Assembly: GCA_949130495.1 (NCBI GenBank)
Contig: OX422214.1
Coordinates: 253,584,187-253,648,186, forward strand
Length of the DNA: 64,000 nt
Reading direction: 5' to 3'
Source of the DNA: Sambucus nigra
Lineage: Eukaryota > Streptophyta > Magnoliopsida > Dipsacales > Adoxaceae
Of this stretch, positions 1 through 10,394 are shown one piece after another. The stretch's first letter is position 1. Each line of letters begins with the position of its first letter. The notes beneath the pieces were generated by a model. That model did not search any database. It worked only from the letters and a program-made list of their open reading frames with translations, and had not been told where the DNA came from. The translations under genes and the position numbers were made by a program.

Positions 1-1376
1 ACGACATCTAGTTCGAACGAAAAAACTCGTTCGAACGACATATCGAACGAACTTCCAGAAAGTTTGGAAAATTCAATTTTTAGCCCAGAAAACTTTATAA
101 ACTTATTTTAAAGTTCTAATTAATTCTTTCTGAAAATAAAACACAGTTTTTATTAAACCTAACACCCAATAAACTTTGTTCCAAGCTCCTATATATATAA
201 TATTGCATTCATACCTTGGGAGCATGGAACTATAGTTGATGACGTAGAAACGAGGCACACAAACCGGCACATTTGATGAAGCTTTATACTCTTTGCCGCT
301 ACGTCTTCAACAAACACTTCATAGGCTTGAGAATATTACAATTGAATACTATCCTATGAATAAATGTTTTTGTCCAGAATTGAGCCAAAACTATATATGG
401 ACTCAATTGGAAATTTGTGTCCTTAAATATTATTTAGAAATTAAATCATATGATCTAACCCAAACGTATATGGGTAACTTATTAAGAATTATAATTGATT
501 AAATTATAAACCGAAATCCATTAAGCCTAGTGTGGCATACATGTTTGAAAATAAATAAGTTAAGTGTGTTTAGAAAGATTGGATTCTTGGGTTAAGATAG
601 GAAGGCAGATCTCGTGGGTATAGGCTGGGCCTATAGTAAGTTAGGTTGTCCTAATAATTGGGGTAATTTAACTAAAATTTGAGGACGCGAATAGGTGCGC
701 GCCGTTAGATGAGAGGTGAGTTGGGGTTTCATGAGAGTGCGATTCCGCTTTAATTATGAAATAAGTGCATCGAAATTTATTATGTACGGTTAACACACTT
801 GCTAAATATTTTCACAACTCGGGCTCTGACCCGTTTACTTTTCTCTCCCGCCTGTATATATATATATATTATTACAGGTGTCCTACCGTATGGATGCCGG
901 ATGACCTTTTATCCAGAGTCTTGGGACCGTGACAGGTGCAGACTGTTGCGGGACTTAGCTTGTAGTCTCTTCCTACTTCTTCAAAAGTCTAGATAAGATT
1001 CATGTTGTATATCGGGTTTGTACCCAAGGGATATTTATATACATGTTTATATTTATTCCATTTCAGTTATTGTATTGGCTGTGACCCGACAGCTTATTCG
1101 GGTTTATTTCCTTATGGCATATTCATTTATAGTTATTCATTTCATTTATCATAATTCTAGTATGCATCTTTCTTTTCTTTGTTAGTAGTTTATAGTGTTG
1201 GATTGTTGTCTGTTGCATATTTTATTAAATTTTAACATCTCGCTTATATGATATCGGGTAGTTAGTCGTATATTATGTAGTATTGGCAGTTGATGTTAAG
1301 ACTGAGCCATCTGAGACTCCTGATTTAATATAGTATAGGGCTGGCCACCCGTTATTATTTTAAGCGGGGTGTTACA
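1..1376 (+). repeat. Partial Gypsy LTR, plus orientation (3' part)
   Basis: The segment ends in CGGGGTGTTACA, the inverted form of the TGTRACACCCCG start seen at 32205, 39099, 40030 and 58179, so 1376 is an LTR edge. A block near 820-845 (GGGCTCTGACCCGTTT) is the reverse complement of a block in the minus-oriented LTRs (for example near 62345), which gives a plus orientation. Palindromic TTCGAACGA motifs lie at 1-55. No primer binding site follows at 1377, so this is a 3' LTR or a solo LTR. Its left part lies outside the window. The three short ORFs inside (293-502, 799-996 and similar) look random. Confidence 0.6.
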
Positions 1377-1963
1377 TTTTTAGGTCCAATTTAAACGACG
1401 GCTTAATCGCAAAGGATAAATGATAATCTTTCATAGCCATTCACCGTTTTCAAATAAAGCACTCAAACTCATAAACGGTTCTTTCATGCACAATTTTCTT
1501 ATCAAGTTTTATCGCGCTTGGTTCGTTTTAAGGACAGGATTGAAGTGAAAACACCCAATAAACATGTGATAAGACAAGCACAATAATCAAACAAATTCAT
1601 GTACGTGTGCAATAAAGGAAATCACGAGTCAAACATGTAGGAAGTACCACTTAATTACATCTTAATGACTCCAAACATAATAAAGCACATGGATGAATTA
1701 CCATACTGTCTCAAAACACTATCAAATAGTCACATGAAAAAAATGGAATGATGTTGTGACTCGGTTATCCTAAGCGTTATCCATAAAAGGTGCAAACAAA
1801 ATACAAAACTCTTTTTGGATTTTCTCAAAATTTATCAAAATAAAATCTTTTTGTCTTTTTCAAGATTTTCAAAAAAAAAAAATTATACAAAAATGATACA
1901 TAGTAGCAACAGGCAAATAATGATATCGTGCAAATCAACCTATGCTAAAAACCAAGTCAAACC

Positions 1964-3953
1964 TCAATCGTTAGGTGTGGAGGGGTTTTCTAAATGTGGT
2001 GTCAACTTATGAAAAACCTTCATCAAATTTTGTGAAGTTTTGACTAAAAATTTAACTTGCTCACCTATATATGCAAACTCTCTCATGTAGTCTCCAGGAG
2101 CATGTAAAGTATCATGTGTGGGTGCATGTGTGGCAGAAACACGTGTAGAAGAAAAACGTGACACATAACCCAACTTAAAGAAAAATTCCCTAAGGTGTCC
2201 TCTCCTTTTGCAATGGAAACAAACATATATAGGCCTACGAACACCTCTCTCAAAAACTATAGGACCCGCTCTCCTAATAGGAATGGGACGCCTAGGTGGG
2301 TTAGGGTGAGACTCACGAGAATATAACACTAAAGTGGGAACCGGCTCGGGTGCTAATTGGGAAGTAGAAGCACCGTCATGACTTCTTCCTAACTTCTCAC
2401 CTTTACACAAAATGGGATTGAGAACCATATTTCCAGCCTTCTTAGATGCGTTCTCTAAAGGTATTTTGACCTCCCGGTACGTTCGAGATCACTCTAGAGT
2501 TGGGATACACGTGTCATCAGAATAGACACCGTGTTAGTCAAATCACACTTCTCCCTACCTAAAGCAATCAACTGCTCACTCAAACTCACTTATACCTTCT
2601 CAAGTTGACTTGCTTTGTCCAAAAACTCACTCAAAACCTCAATCTCTCTCTCCAAATCTCTCACCCTAAGACTTAATTCTTTATTCAATTTTTTAGTCTT
2701 TAAGGTCTCGGCATACAAATCTCGAAAAGAAATTTGGAGCTCACTTTCATCTCCACTTTCACACTCACCTTCATCCTCACTCGAAGCACTCAAATCCTCC
2801 TCGGGGGTCTCACGAGAACTAGTCCCCTCATCTCCATCCAAACTAGGTGTGCTAACCCGACTAGCTAAAAAATCGACACACATACCGTGCTCTTTTTCAT
2901 CACTTAAATAAAAAACCTCTATGTCGCTATCACTAAGAGTAGCAGGCATAGCCACTTTCTTTCCCTCTCTCCTAAGTCTAGTGGCACACTCATACGCTTT
3001 ATGCCCTTTACCCCCACACTCAAAACACGTTAAATTTTCTAAATTTTCCTCACTCTCCTTTTATTTTTCTTTTTCTCTCTCCTTCTCTTCCTCACCGCTT
3101 TCTTTGGCCTTTTTATTTTTCTCAAAAATCTCTTATTGGAAGAATTATTTTTGTTCATGTTGAGAAATTTTTTAAAATTTTTCGCAAACAAGGCCATATC
3201 TTTAAAATCAAACTCTTCCTCAGAATCGGACTCACAAACTTTTTCTTTCATTTTCTTAAAATGAGTCCTTAAAGAAATGCCATTATCCTTAGCCTTAATT
3301 GTTTGGGGCAAAATGTCAATCTCATAGGTTTGAAAATCTCCTACAAGTTCTTCCAACTTAAGTGATTTCAAATTTCCCAAATAATTCAAAATAGTGACTT
3401 TAGGAATAAAGCGTTTTGGAAGAGATCTCAAATTTTTTTTAACGACATGCGTGTTATCATCCACCTCACCCAAATTAAAATAGGTGTTTATAATGTCCGA
3501 CAAAGGTGTATAAAAATCATCAAAGGATTCAGACTCAGACATGGTGATAGTCTCAAATTGGGTGGCCAAATTTTGTAATTTTGATTCTTTAACAGTGTTC
3601 GTACCCTCATGTGTCAATTTCAAAACATCCCATGCCTCTTTAGGCGTGGTGCACGTTATAATACGGTGGAACTCGTCGGGAGTGACGGCTCCAAAAATAG
3701 CAATCAAACCACGTGAATTAAAATTAGACATTTTAAAATCATCTTCAGTCCATGCTAACACGAATTTTAAAGAGGTGATATTATCAACAGTGATCGTGGG
3801 AGGATTCCATCCATTTTCGCAAAGCAACCAAACATGCTCGTCAATGGATTTTAAACTAGATTTCATGCGAGATTTCCAACAAGCATAATTATTCCCATAA
3901 AAACTAGGCACCTTATTAAATGAACGTTCCATTGAAAAATTACAATTTTTCAC
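1964..3953 (-). pseudogene. Copia gag polyprotein, broken
   Basis: Gag packages element RNA into virus-like particles. The N-terminal part (3953-3039, 304 codons) has the FYGNNYACWKSRM motif followed by a UBN2-type gag domain (KEAWDVLKLTHEGT, about residues 105-120), as in plant Copia gags. A frameshift near 3040 leads to a zinc knuckle read at about 3033-2990, with spacing C-x2-C-x4-H-x4-C (CFECGGKGHKAYEC). An acidic, then leucine-rich segment follows (2955-2590). A further frame (2428-1964) has a second knuckle-like motif, CFHCKRRGHLREF, whose last Cys is replaced by Phe. The frame changes and the missing Cys make this a pseudogene. Assignment to Copia is firm; the exact lineage is not resolved. 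Confidence 0.75.
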
Positions 3954-4025
3954 AAAACAAATTTTTCAAAAAAAAATCAACATCACACAATTTTGCGAAA
4001 AAAGGAATACGCGATAAATTAGCGC

Positions 4026-4042
4026 AACCTGCTCTGATACCA
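4026..4042 (-). other. Primer binding site, initiator Met-tRNA type
   Basis: On the minus strand this reads TGGTATCAGAGCAGGTT, complementary to the 3' end of plant initiator methionine tRNA. It lies two bases downstream of the LTR end at 4045, as expected for priming of minus-strand DNA synthesis. Confidence 0.85.
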
Positions 4043-4044
4043 AT

Positions 4045-4991
4045 TGGTAAAACGTATGACTGTGTGATAATTGATTAAATTAATTCGCAAGTTTCCAATT
4101 CAACCTTATTTAATTAGAGTCTATTTAGAAACATCCCTTAAACAAACAACTACTTGTGTGCATGTGTCAAACCATAAATAAAGCATGTGACACAAGTTTC
4201 AGGAAAAATCCCCGAAGGGAAAAATCTTTTATTTCTAGAACTCTGACAAGTTTACAAGACCATTGACTTACATAACATATTGCTTTCCCCCACAAGAGTA
4301 ACGCACGGTGTCTTCGTCAAACCTCCAAAGCAACAACTAGAAATTTGCAGTGGTTCACACGCAGCTATACCACAAGGACACGCAGTCCTAGACACGCAGT
4401 CTTCATGATGTAGGTTATCCTCCCCACAAGAGTAACTTCATAAATACTCCCTCCATAATATCACGCAACTTTTCGGTTGTAGAGTTCTCCGCACAAAGAA
4501 TAAATAAGGGCAAAGTGTGTTCTTGAACACCAAAACAATTCACCAAAGCATATGGGATTTTTATGAATTGAAAACAAAAAGGGATTAAACCCTAAAAGGA
4601 AGAAGCCAAAAGAATTCGGCAAATCGCAGTTTTTTTGTTCTGTAAAATGCTGGGATTTTTTAATGAAAACGAAACCATTTAATAAGTATTTATACAAAAA
4701 TGCGCCGCCTCGATATTAGAGCTCATTCGAACGAAATAGCTATCTCGTACGAACGAAGTACATATGTCATTCAAACGACATCGCGCAACATCCATATGTC
4801 GCTCGAACGAGATAACCATCTTGCTTGAACAACCTGGGTGTCAAAATCGAGGTACGCTTCGATACTTAGAAAAAAAAACTCATTCTCAATTTTTGACGAA
4901 AAAGTCCGCTCCAACACTTAGAAAATATTTTGTTAAAATATCCCAAAAGATCTAAGTGGAAAGGTAAGGTATTAAAAACATATCCTTACCA
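4045..4991 (-). repeat. Copia 5' LTR
   Basis: About 947 bp, bounded by TGGTAA and TTACCA on the plus strand (short inverted ends TGGTAA). A TATA-like box (TATAAATAC, minus strand) lies at 4686-4694. A cluster of TTCGAACGA-type palindromes occupies about 4725-4830, upstream of the TATA box, that is in U3. Only one LTR of this element is in the window, so no target duplication can be checked. Confidence 0.65.
4686..4694 (-). promoter_or_regulatory. TATA box of Copia LTR
   Basis: TATAAATAC on the minus strand, inside the Copia LTR, about 300 bases from the LTR start and just downstream of the palindrome cluster. It is the likely core promoter for the genomic RNA. Confidence 0.5.
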
Positions 4992-5370
4992 AAGTAAACT
5001 TCGCGGAGTCTTTTTGATGAAGAACTTGATTAATTCGGATCCGTCTTGATGTAGATTACTCTTGAATGCTCTTTGACGGTGTAGCGGTAGATGACATAAT
5101 TAATTGATAACGGACTTATAAAAATATGTCCTTACATCGATCCTGCCCAAAGTACCGTCTCACATGCTTTTCTTCCACATTTTGTACGGATATCTTAATT
5201 GTTCTTACGTGGAGTCGCGAGCATATGGGGAAGACCGAATTGTTCCTATTAAATAAATACAAACGAAAAAGAAAGTAAGTGTTAGATGTATTTAAATTAT
5301 ATAATATAATAAAATATAAATATAAATATAAACATAAATATAAATACAAAATAGAAAATAAAGTGAGTAC

Positions 5371-5588
5371 CTACTTGTAGTGCCCCCCCAGATGGCCATC
5401 TTGAGCTCCCATGGCACCTTCCTCCAATCCATGTATCCCGGACCGACGATCGACTTGAGCAAATCCAAGTCTCTAGCCAGTAAGGCCGTCTTGTTCTCGA
5501 TAACGGACCCCAATTTGCCCTATTTTAGGGGCCTAGTGGTAGACGAGCCTTCCCTGCCTCCGCTACTATGATGCCGTGATGAAGCCAT
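5371..5588 (-). pseudogene. Possible second ORF of the CACTA element (TNPA/Ptta-like exon)
   Basis: From an ATG at 5588 the frame reads a Ser/His/Gly-rich start (MASSRHHSSGGREGS), one in-frame stop, then RDLDLLKSIVGPGYMDWRKVPWELK and IWG. The W-x2-VP-x2-LK-x2-IW pattern recalls the Ptta/En/Spm family of plant transposase-associated proteins. The exon could end at 5371, where AG|GTACTC fits a splice donor. Position downstream of TNP2 on the same strand fits the usual CACTA gene order. The homology is short, so this is a tentative call. Confidence 0.35.
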
Positions 5589-5636
5589 TTTCTGCAAAAA
5601 TTGTTGTTATTAGTACAAACATGTATATGAGAAAAT

Positions 5637-6635
5637 GATCGAATCCAAATGAATAAAAGCATTAAATTGACTATAATCCAAATGAATTAAGGCACTAGAC
5701 GAATACAAGTTAATGACATTATAAGAATACTAATCCATATCATCAACCAAACTAAGAATTGTCTCAAATAAATGGAATACTTATTATAAATCTAAAAATT
5801 GTTTCAAATTCGGGTCATGTCACAGGCTAAGAATTAATGGTTAAACTGAGTAAGATCCAAATTAACATGTTCAATAACCATCCCACCAATTTGGATTCAT
5901 ATCCACCGGAACTGATCAAATCCAAATGAATAAAAGCATTAAACTGTGGTTCAATATAAATAAAGCACTAGACGAATACAAGTTAACGACATTATAAGAA
6001 CACTAATCCATATCATCAACCAAACCTCATCATTTCAAATAAATGGAATACTTATTACAAATCAAAAAAATATTTCAAATTCGGGTCATGTCACGGACTA
6101 AGAATTAATGGTTAATGTGAGTCAAATTCAAATTAACATATTCAATAACCAACCCACCAATTTTGATTCAAATCCACCGGAACTGATCAAATCCAAATGA
6201 ATAAAAGCATTAAAAGTTGTCTCATATTAATAAAGCACTAGAAGAATACAAGCTAACGACTTTATAAGAATACTAATCAATATCATCAACCAAACTAAAC
6301 ATTTTTTCAAATAAATGGAATACTTATTAGAAATCTAAAAATTGTTTCAAATTCGGGTCATACTACGGACTAAGAATTAATTGTTAAAATGAGTAAGATC
6401 CAAATTAACTTATTCAATAACCAACCCAGTATTTTTTATTCAAATCCACCAGAACTGATCAAATCCAAATGAATAAAACCATTAAACTGTCGTCCGATAT
6501 TAATAAAGAACTAGAAGAATACAAGTTGAAGATATTATAAGAATACAAATCCGTATCATAAACCACACTAAGCATTGTTTCAAATAATTGGAATACTCAT
6601 TATAAATTTAAAAATTGCTTTAAATTTGGGTTATC
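5637..6635. repeat. Tandem repeat, about 272-277 bp unit, about 3.7 copies
   Basis: Units start at GATCAAATCCAAATGAATAAA-like sites at 5637, 5914, 6185 and 6457, spaced 277, 271 and 272 bp. Each unit repeats the same internal landmarks in order (a GCACTAGA-like site, CATCAACCAAAC, AATGGAATACTTATTA, TTCAAATTCGGGTCAT). The last copy fades at about 6635. It sits between the TNP2 C-terminus and the putative second ORF, so it is probably an intergenic or intronic repeat of the CACTA element. Confidence 0.85.
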
Positions 6636-6639
6636 ATCT

Positions 6640-7780
6640 AAAATGGATTGATATTTTTTAGGACCAGCCAAGTCATCCACACTAGTGGTTAGACGCTTTG
6701 GTGCATGTAGGATGATTATCTACGAATTGTTGTTGATATACTCCGAGTACAACACTTTCTTGACCTTTTGAAAAGCAAAAACAAATGGATCATCGCTCAC
6801 GTTCTCATTGCTCTTCAACTTGGAGGTAGTCTATGTTCAACCCCACCCGGTAAAAAATTGGAACCTTTATCAAAAACTATGACCAGGGGGTAAAAACCTC
6901 CTATGGAAATGGTATATATTTTTTCTCTATTGATGAGACTCAGAGATTTAGTCTCCTCTCCACAAATAGGACACCCCAAATAACCATGTACTTCACAATA
7001 GGATCATGAATTGCCCACATCAACATAGCTTTCAACGTAAACTCTTATTTTTTTTAAAAGAAAAATACTTTCACACTCTCTTCCCACAACTTATTTAATT
7101 CTTCTACCAAAGGAGCCAAGTAGACATCGATGTTCTCACTTGGTGCCTTTGTCCTAGGTATCAACTACATCGAAAATTCAGGTCTCATACACTATGAAGG
7201 AGGGAGGTTTAATGGTGCTACGATCACTAGCCATACACTTTGATTAGTTCTTAGATGTACAAATGGAATGAAACCATATGTTGATATTGCCAAATGAATG
7301 TTACGTTATTCTCTAGCAAAATAGGGATACTTATATTCATACTCTTCCATGTTGTAGAATCATTAGGATGATGCAAGAGATTATCCCCTACTTCTGCCCT
7401 AACATGCCAAGTCATTGCATCCGCTAACCATGGAACTATGAAAAACCGTTTCAATCTAGGCCCAATGTGAAAATATTTCAACACTTTTTGAGGAACTTTG
7501 AGCCTGTTCCTTCCTTGCCAGTAGATTACACCTCTCTAGGTTCATCGCAAATCGAACACAGATCGATATTTTTATACTCCTCTCGGTATAGTATACAAGC
7601 ATCCACACAAGCATTAATTCATTTATACTTTATTCTCAAACCTTTCAAACTGTTCTTCATAGTAAGAAAACTATTTGGAAGCATATTCTGCTTAGGTAGC
7701 AAGCCCTTTACCTAATTCAAAATTCCTGTCACACTATTGCTAGACAAACCCTATTGGATCTTCAAACTATGCAAACCAGC
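6640..7780 (-). pseudogene. CACTA transposase TNP2 (Transposase_21 type), broken
   Basis: TNP2 binds and cuts CACTA ends. Reading leftwards, frames with stops and shifts give a continuous TNP2 order: LPNSFLTMKNSLKGL and INACVDACILYREEYKNIDLC (about 7690-7540); LKYFHIGPRLKRFF with MTWH and HHPNDSTTWKSM (7484-7320); NQSVWLVIVAPLNLPPS and ENIDVYLAPLVEELNKLWEE (about 7250-7070); AMLMWAIHD and CPICGEETKSL (about 7030-6940); then NVSDDPFVFAFQKVKKVLYS (about 6815-6755), like the DUF4216 tail. Several frameshifts and stops (for example after NLPPS) show that it is dead. Many plant TNP2 proteins carry the same ordered blocks, so the family call is secure even though no single ORF exceeds 77 codons. 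Confidence 0.8.
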
Positions 7781-7835
7781 CATGGGATGTAAAGTTATTT
7801 GATCTTTATCACACACTCATTGAAATCTTGGCCCC

Positions 7836-8000
7836 CACACATACACATTGAATCCAAAACATACACACACACTGACCCACACAAACACACACACACACCT
7901 CAAAACACACACATACACAAAGGAGAAAGAGAGAGAAAAAATGTACATGGTTGAGAGGGGGAGAGAGAGGCAGCCGCTGAAAGGGGGAGAGAGAGGCAAC
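7836..8000. repeat. Low-complexity CA-rich and GA-rich tract
   Basis: Interrupted (AC)n at about 7850-7915 followed by GA-rich sequence to about 8000. The minus-strand ORF across it encodes only low-complexity sequence and is not credible as a gene. Confidence 0.7.
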
Positions 8001-8077
8001 CGCTGAGAGAGAGCAAGAAAAAAATAATGGAAAAGAAAAAAGAGCATCTGGGGTATTAAGTTATAAGAGTTATCACA

Positions 8078-8225
8078 TACGTGTCATGGTCAAAGACCGT
8101 GACAACTTTTTAAGGTTGTTACGGTCTTTGACCGTAATACGTCCATAATAACGCTACTTGTCATGGTCTTTAACCGTGATAAAAAATGCGTGTTTTTTTG
8201 TCATAGTCTTTGATAGTGACAAGGG
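8078..8225. repeat. Palindromic subterminal-type repeats (GTCAAAGACCGTGAC family)
   Basis: Three or four imperfect palindromes built on TCATGGTCAAAGACCGTGAC, in direct and inverted copies, lie at about 8084-8105, 8118-8140, 8160-8183 and 8201-8221. Clustered inverted motifs of this kind are typical of CACTA subterminal regions, where the second transposon protein binds. The flanking TNP2 relic supports this reading. Confidence 0.6.
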
Positions 8226-8279
8226 TGGCCGGGTGAAGGGTGTTATTTTGGCCTTTTTAGGGTAATGGAAGCCCTAATG

Positions 8280-8690
8280 CCGATATCCCTTATTGGAATC
8301 AAGAAAGTTCATTAAGAGGATCCTATTGGCCTTCCTCGCCTTCAGTTATGCAAGGCCATCGTTGGTGTGAGACCAAGAGTAATAGTACTTTATTTCTTGG
8401 ATACTAAGGTTATTTTCATACAACTTAATAATTTTGTGCATCCCATTGATAATACACCAAGTATCTGGGGCACACGGAGCTGGGACCACCTCAAAATATT
8501 CACAAAATTCTAAAACAATTTGGGTTTAGGGGAAATGTTAGTCCTCCTTGAACTATAGGTAAGGTATGAATCCAGCCACCCCCATCAACTACAATTGCAT
8601 GTTTGGGAATGAGGTCACATTCAATCATGCAGGAATGGAGTATGTTTTCCTAAAGTCTTCTAAGTTTTTCCCATAAAGAGTGTTCGCCAT
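8280..8690 (-). pseudogene. Antisense-ORF relic, PF04195-like (putative gypsy type transposon)
   Basis: From an ATG at 8690 on the minus strand: MANTLYGKNLEDFRKTYSIP, then GLTFPLNP, LEFCEYFEVVPAPCAPDTW, a YYYSWSHTND block, KARKAN and FLDSNKGYRHLGF. This order (SIP, FPL-P, F-x-I/V-x-P-x2-W, SNKGW-like) matches the PF04195 family, which is commonly found with plant Gypsy elements. Stops and a frameshift break it. It lies just left of a plus-oriented LTR relic. That mirrors element C, where a similar domain begins beside the 3' LTR in antisense. I infer that it is the antisense ORF of a lost Tat element. Confidence 0.55.
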
Positions 8691-8899
8691 TTGTATCAGA
8701 AATAGAAGTATGCAATAGAAGCTAGCAGAAGATAATTATAAAGAACAAGATACAAGAAGAAGCAGGGAAAACTTACAGGGCAAGTGAAAGCAAACAAGAA
8801 CTTCAAAGCCTTTTTTATCAAGGAAGGAGAAGCAAAATGACGGGTACATAGTTTGAAACAAAAGTGACGTTTGAATTTCGTGCAAGACAATCATATGGA

Positions 8900-9640
8900 A
8901 TGAGGCTCGAGAGTGGGTTTTAGCTATTCGTATTTCTTATAATAACCAACATACCCCGTCGATTTTTAACTATTTGCAAAAATGTCCGACTAACAGTCTT
9001 CAGCATCATTTGCTCAATCTTTTGGGCCAACAAAGGGTTTAAAATTCTTTGGCCCAATTTTGGTGAAATTTTTTAAGGGCAATTATGGGGATCAGACCAT
9101 AAAAGCCCAATTCCGCCTAGTCCGAGCAGGTCCAATAGAGTTACCACAGTGCCTTGGTCCAGTCCAGCATTAAATAAATATATATGACTGCTTATCACGT
9201 GGATAATACAAGTACTTATTAGTTAGATATCGATAGTCTTAGTTAGTTACCAACAATCTCGGATGAGATAATCAGGAATCCCCACATGAGCCAATAATAA
9301 GCTGGGAGAGTTCCTTGAATGACTCAATCATTTTACACTGCTATAAATATAACCCTCACCCTAGGGTCAAAGGGGATGTAATTTTTTAACTTTGAGAGAC
9401 ATTAATAGGAACTCAGAAACCTCTCTATGGACGTAGGCAATTGTCGAACCACATAGATCTTTGTTGTGGGCATTTTTTATATTCTTTATGTTGCTTGATT
9501 TCTAGAAATTATTCATCGTGATTAATAGCACTCACAATGCCCACACATATACCGTGCTTTGGGAGAATCATATACTAGAAGATCTGAGTCTTTCATCGTA
9601 TTTTGGCAAGCTTTTGGAGAACTAGATAAGGGTAGCTCCT
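8900..9640 (+). repeat. Tat-type LTR relic, plus orientation
   Basis: A TATA box (CTATAAATA, 9341-9349) is followed by CCCTCACCCTAGGG, GGAACTCAGAAACC and GGACGTAGGCAATTGTCGAACCACATAGAT (9430-9460). This R/U5 series is familiar from Tat/Ogre-like plant LTRs. No primer binding site was found downstream, so this is a 3' or solo LTR. Borders are approximate because I could not see clear TG and CA ends. Confidence 0.5.
9341..9349 (+). promoter_or_regulatory. TATA box in LTR relic
   Basis: CTATAAATA, located about 80-110 bp before the conserved GACGTAGGCAAT/CCGAACCAC-like U5 block. Confidence 0.45.
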
Positions 9641-10049
9641 TCTTCGTCTTCAAAGATTATTTCTCCTCATTCGAATCACGAATAAGATCGACTAAATTTT
9701 CGTGATTCAAAATCCTAGATTTATTCTTAAAATCTAGTTTTTGTTCTTCTTTTTCTATTGCATGATTGACCAAAGTTTTTGGGTTGAAGTTTTTTCACGC
9801 ATATGAATCCTCAACAATTGTAGTGTTTGTTATTTAGATAAATAGTTGCGATTCTAGATGCATCATAGTAGTTGTATCTGTATAGATTTTGTTTCGAGTG
9901 AAGATTTTGTTTCCGAATGGATATTTTGTATATCATGATTTTCTTTCATTCTTGTTCACGAAAAAGAGGAAAAAATAAGGGGGAAATTATGAGAGTGCTT
10001 CTCTCATATGTATCTCGCTTCACAATAATAGTTTGAAAAACCTATCCTA
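9641..10049. other. Unassigned AT-rich sequence
   Basis: No coding signal, repeat or LTR landmark was recognised. It may be internal sequence of the LTR relic to its left. Confidence 0.4.
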
Positions 10050-10058
10050 TAAATAATT

Positions 10059-10385
10059 GAGGCATTTACACATAGGTCCCTCACAAGTAATTTTACTACT
10101 CTAAAATTGGGAAACTATTTTTTAAACCCGTAGGTACCTCAAACACCCATTTACATTTTTAAAAGTCAGCGCTAACAACCCCCTCTCACTCTCCCACCCC
10201 ATTTTCGAAGCTTCGATTAGGTCATCGAAGCTCCGACAGTGGGGTGGGGGAGGGGGATGCTAGCGCTGACTTTTAAAAATAAAAGAGCATTGAGTAAATG
10301 TGTATTTAAAGGAACTAGGTGCTTTTTTTAATCTCCACTTTTGAGTAATAAAATTGATTGTTAGGGGGCTAAATGTACTTATCTC
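10059..10385. mobile_element. MITE, Mutator-like (9-bp TSD)
   Basis: A 327-bp element flanked by TAAATAATT on both sides (10050-10058 and 10386-10394), a perfect 9-bp target duplication. The terminal inverted repeats begin GAG (left GAGGCATTTACACATAGG, right end in inverse GAGATAAGTACATTTAGC). Pairing continues to the centre near 10215, including AAAAGTCAGCGCTA at about 10162-10175 and its complement at about 10261-10274. The whole element can fold into one long hairpin. A 9-bp duplication is characteristic of Mutator-type transposition. It has no coding capacity. Confidence 0.8.
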
Positions 10386-10394
10386 TAAATAATT

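Larger units (their letters stand above)
1377..4991 (-). mobile_element. Ty1/Copia retrotransposon relic (LTR, PBS, gag)
   Basis: Reading on the minus strand, the order is LTR (4991-4045), primer binding site (4042-4026), then a gag region (3953-1964). This is the 5' half of a Copia element. No protease, integrase or reverse transcriptase is present before the Gypsy LTR edge at 1376. I infer that the Gypsy LTR interrupted the Copia element and that the pol half lies left of the window or is lost. The 587 bases at 1377-1963 should hold the start of pol, but I see no recognisable domain there. Confidence 0.65.
4992..8225 (-). mobile_element. CACTA (En/Spm-like) DNA transposon relic
   Basis: A recognisable TNP2 transposase (7780-6640), a possible second ORF exon (5588-5371), a tandem repeat between them and palindromic subterminal-type repeats at 8078-8225 together suggest a decayed CACTA element on the minus strand. 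I did not find convincing CACTA terminal inverted repeats or a 3-bp target duplication, so the outer borders are estimates. The right border abuts a Tat relic at 8280. From 4992 to 5370 nothing is recognisable beyond AT-rich sequence. Confidence 0.6.

Noticed and set aside
1..55. TTCGAA palindromes as heat-shock elements.
   Set aside because: Heat-shock elements need alternating GAA/TTC blocks with two-base gaps (TTCnnGAA). Here TTC and GAA are adjacent.
5371..5384. CACTACAAG on the minus strand as a CACTA terminal inverted repeat.
   Set aside because: It lies within the putative exon rather than at an element border, and no matching inverted copy or 3-bp duplication was found.
7817..8047. 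76-codon minus-strand ORF with Val/Cys-rich sequence.
   Set aside because: It is a low-complexity product of CA and GA repeats.
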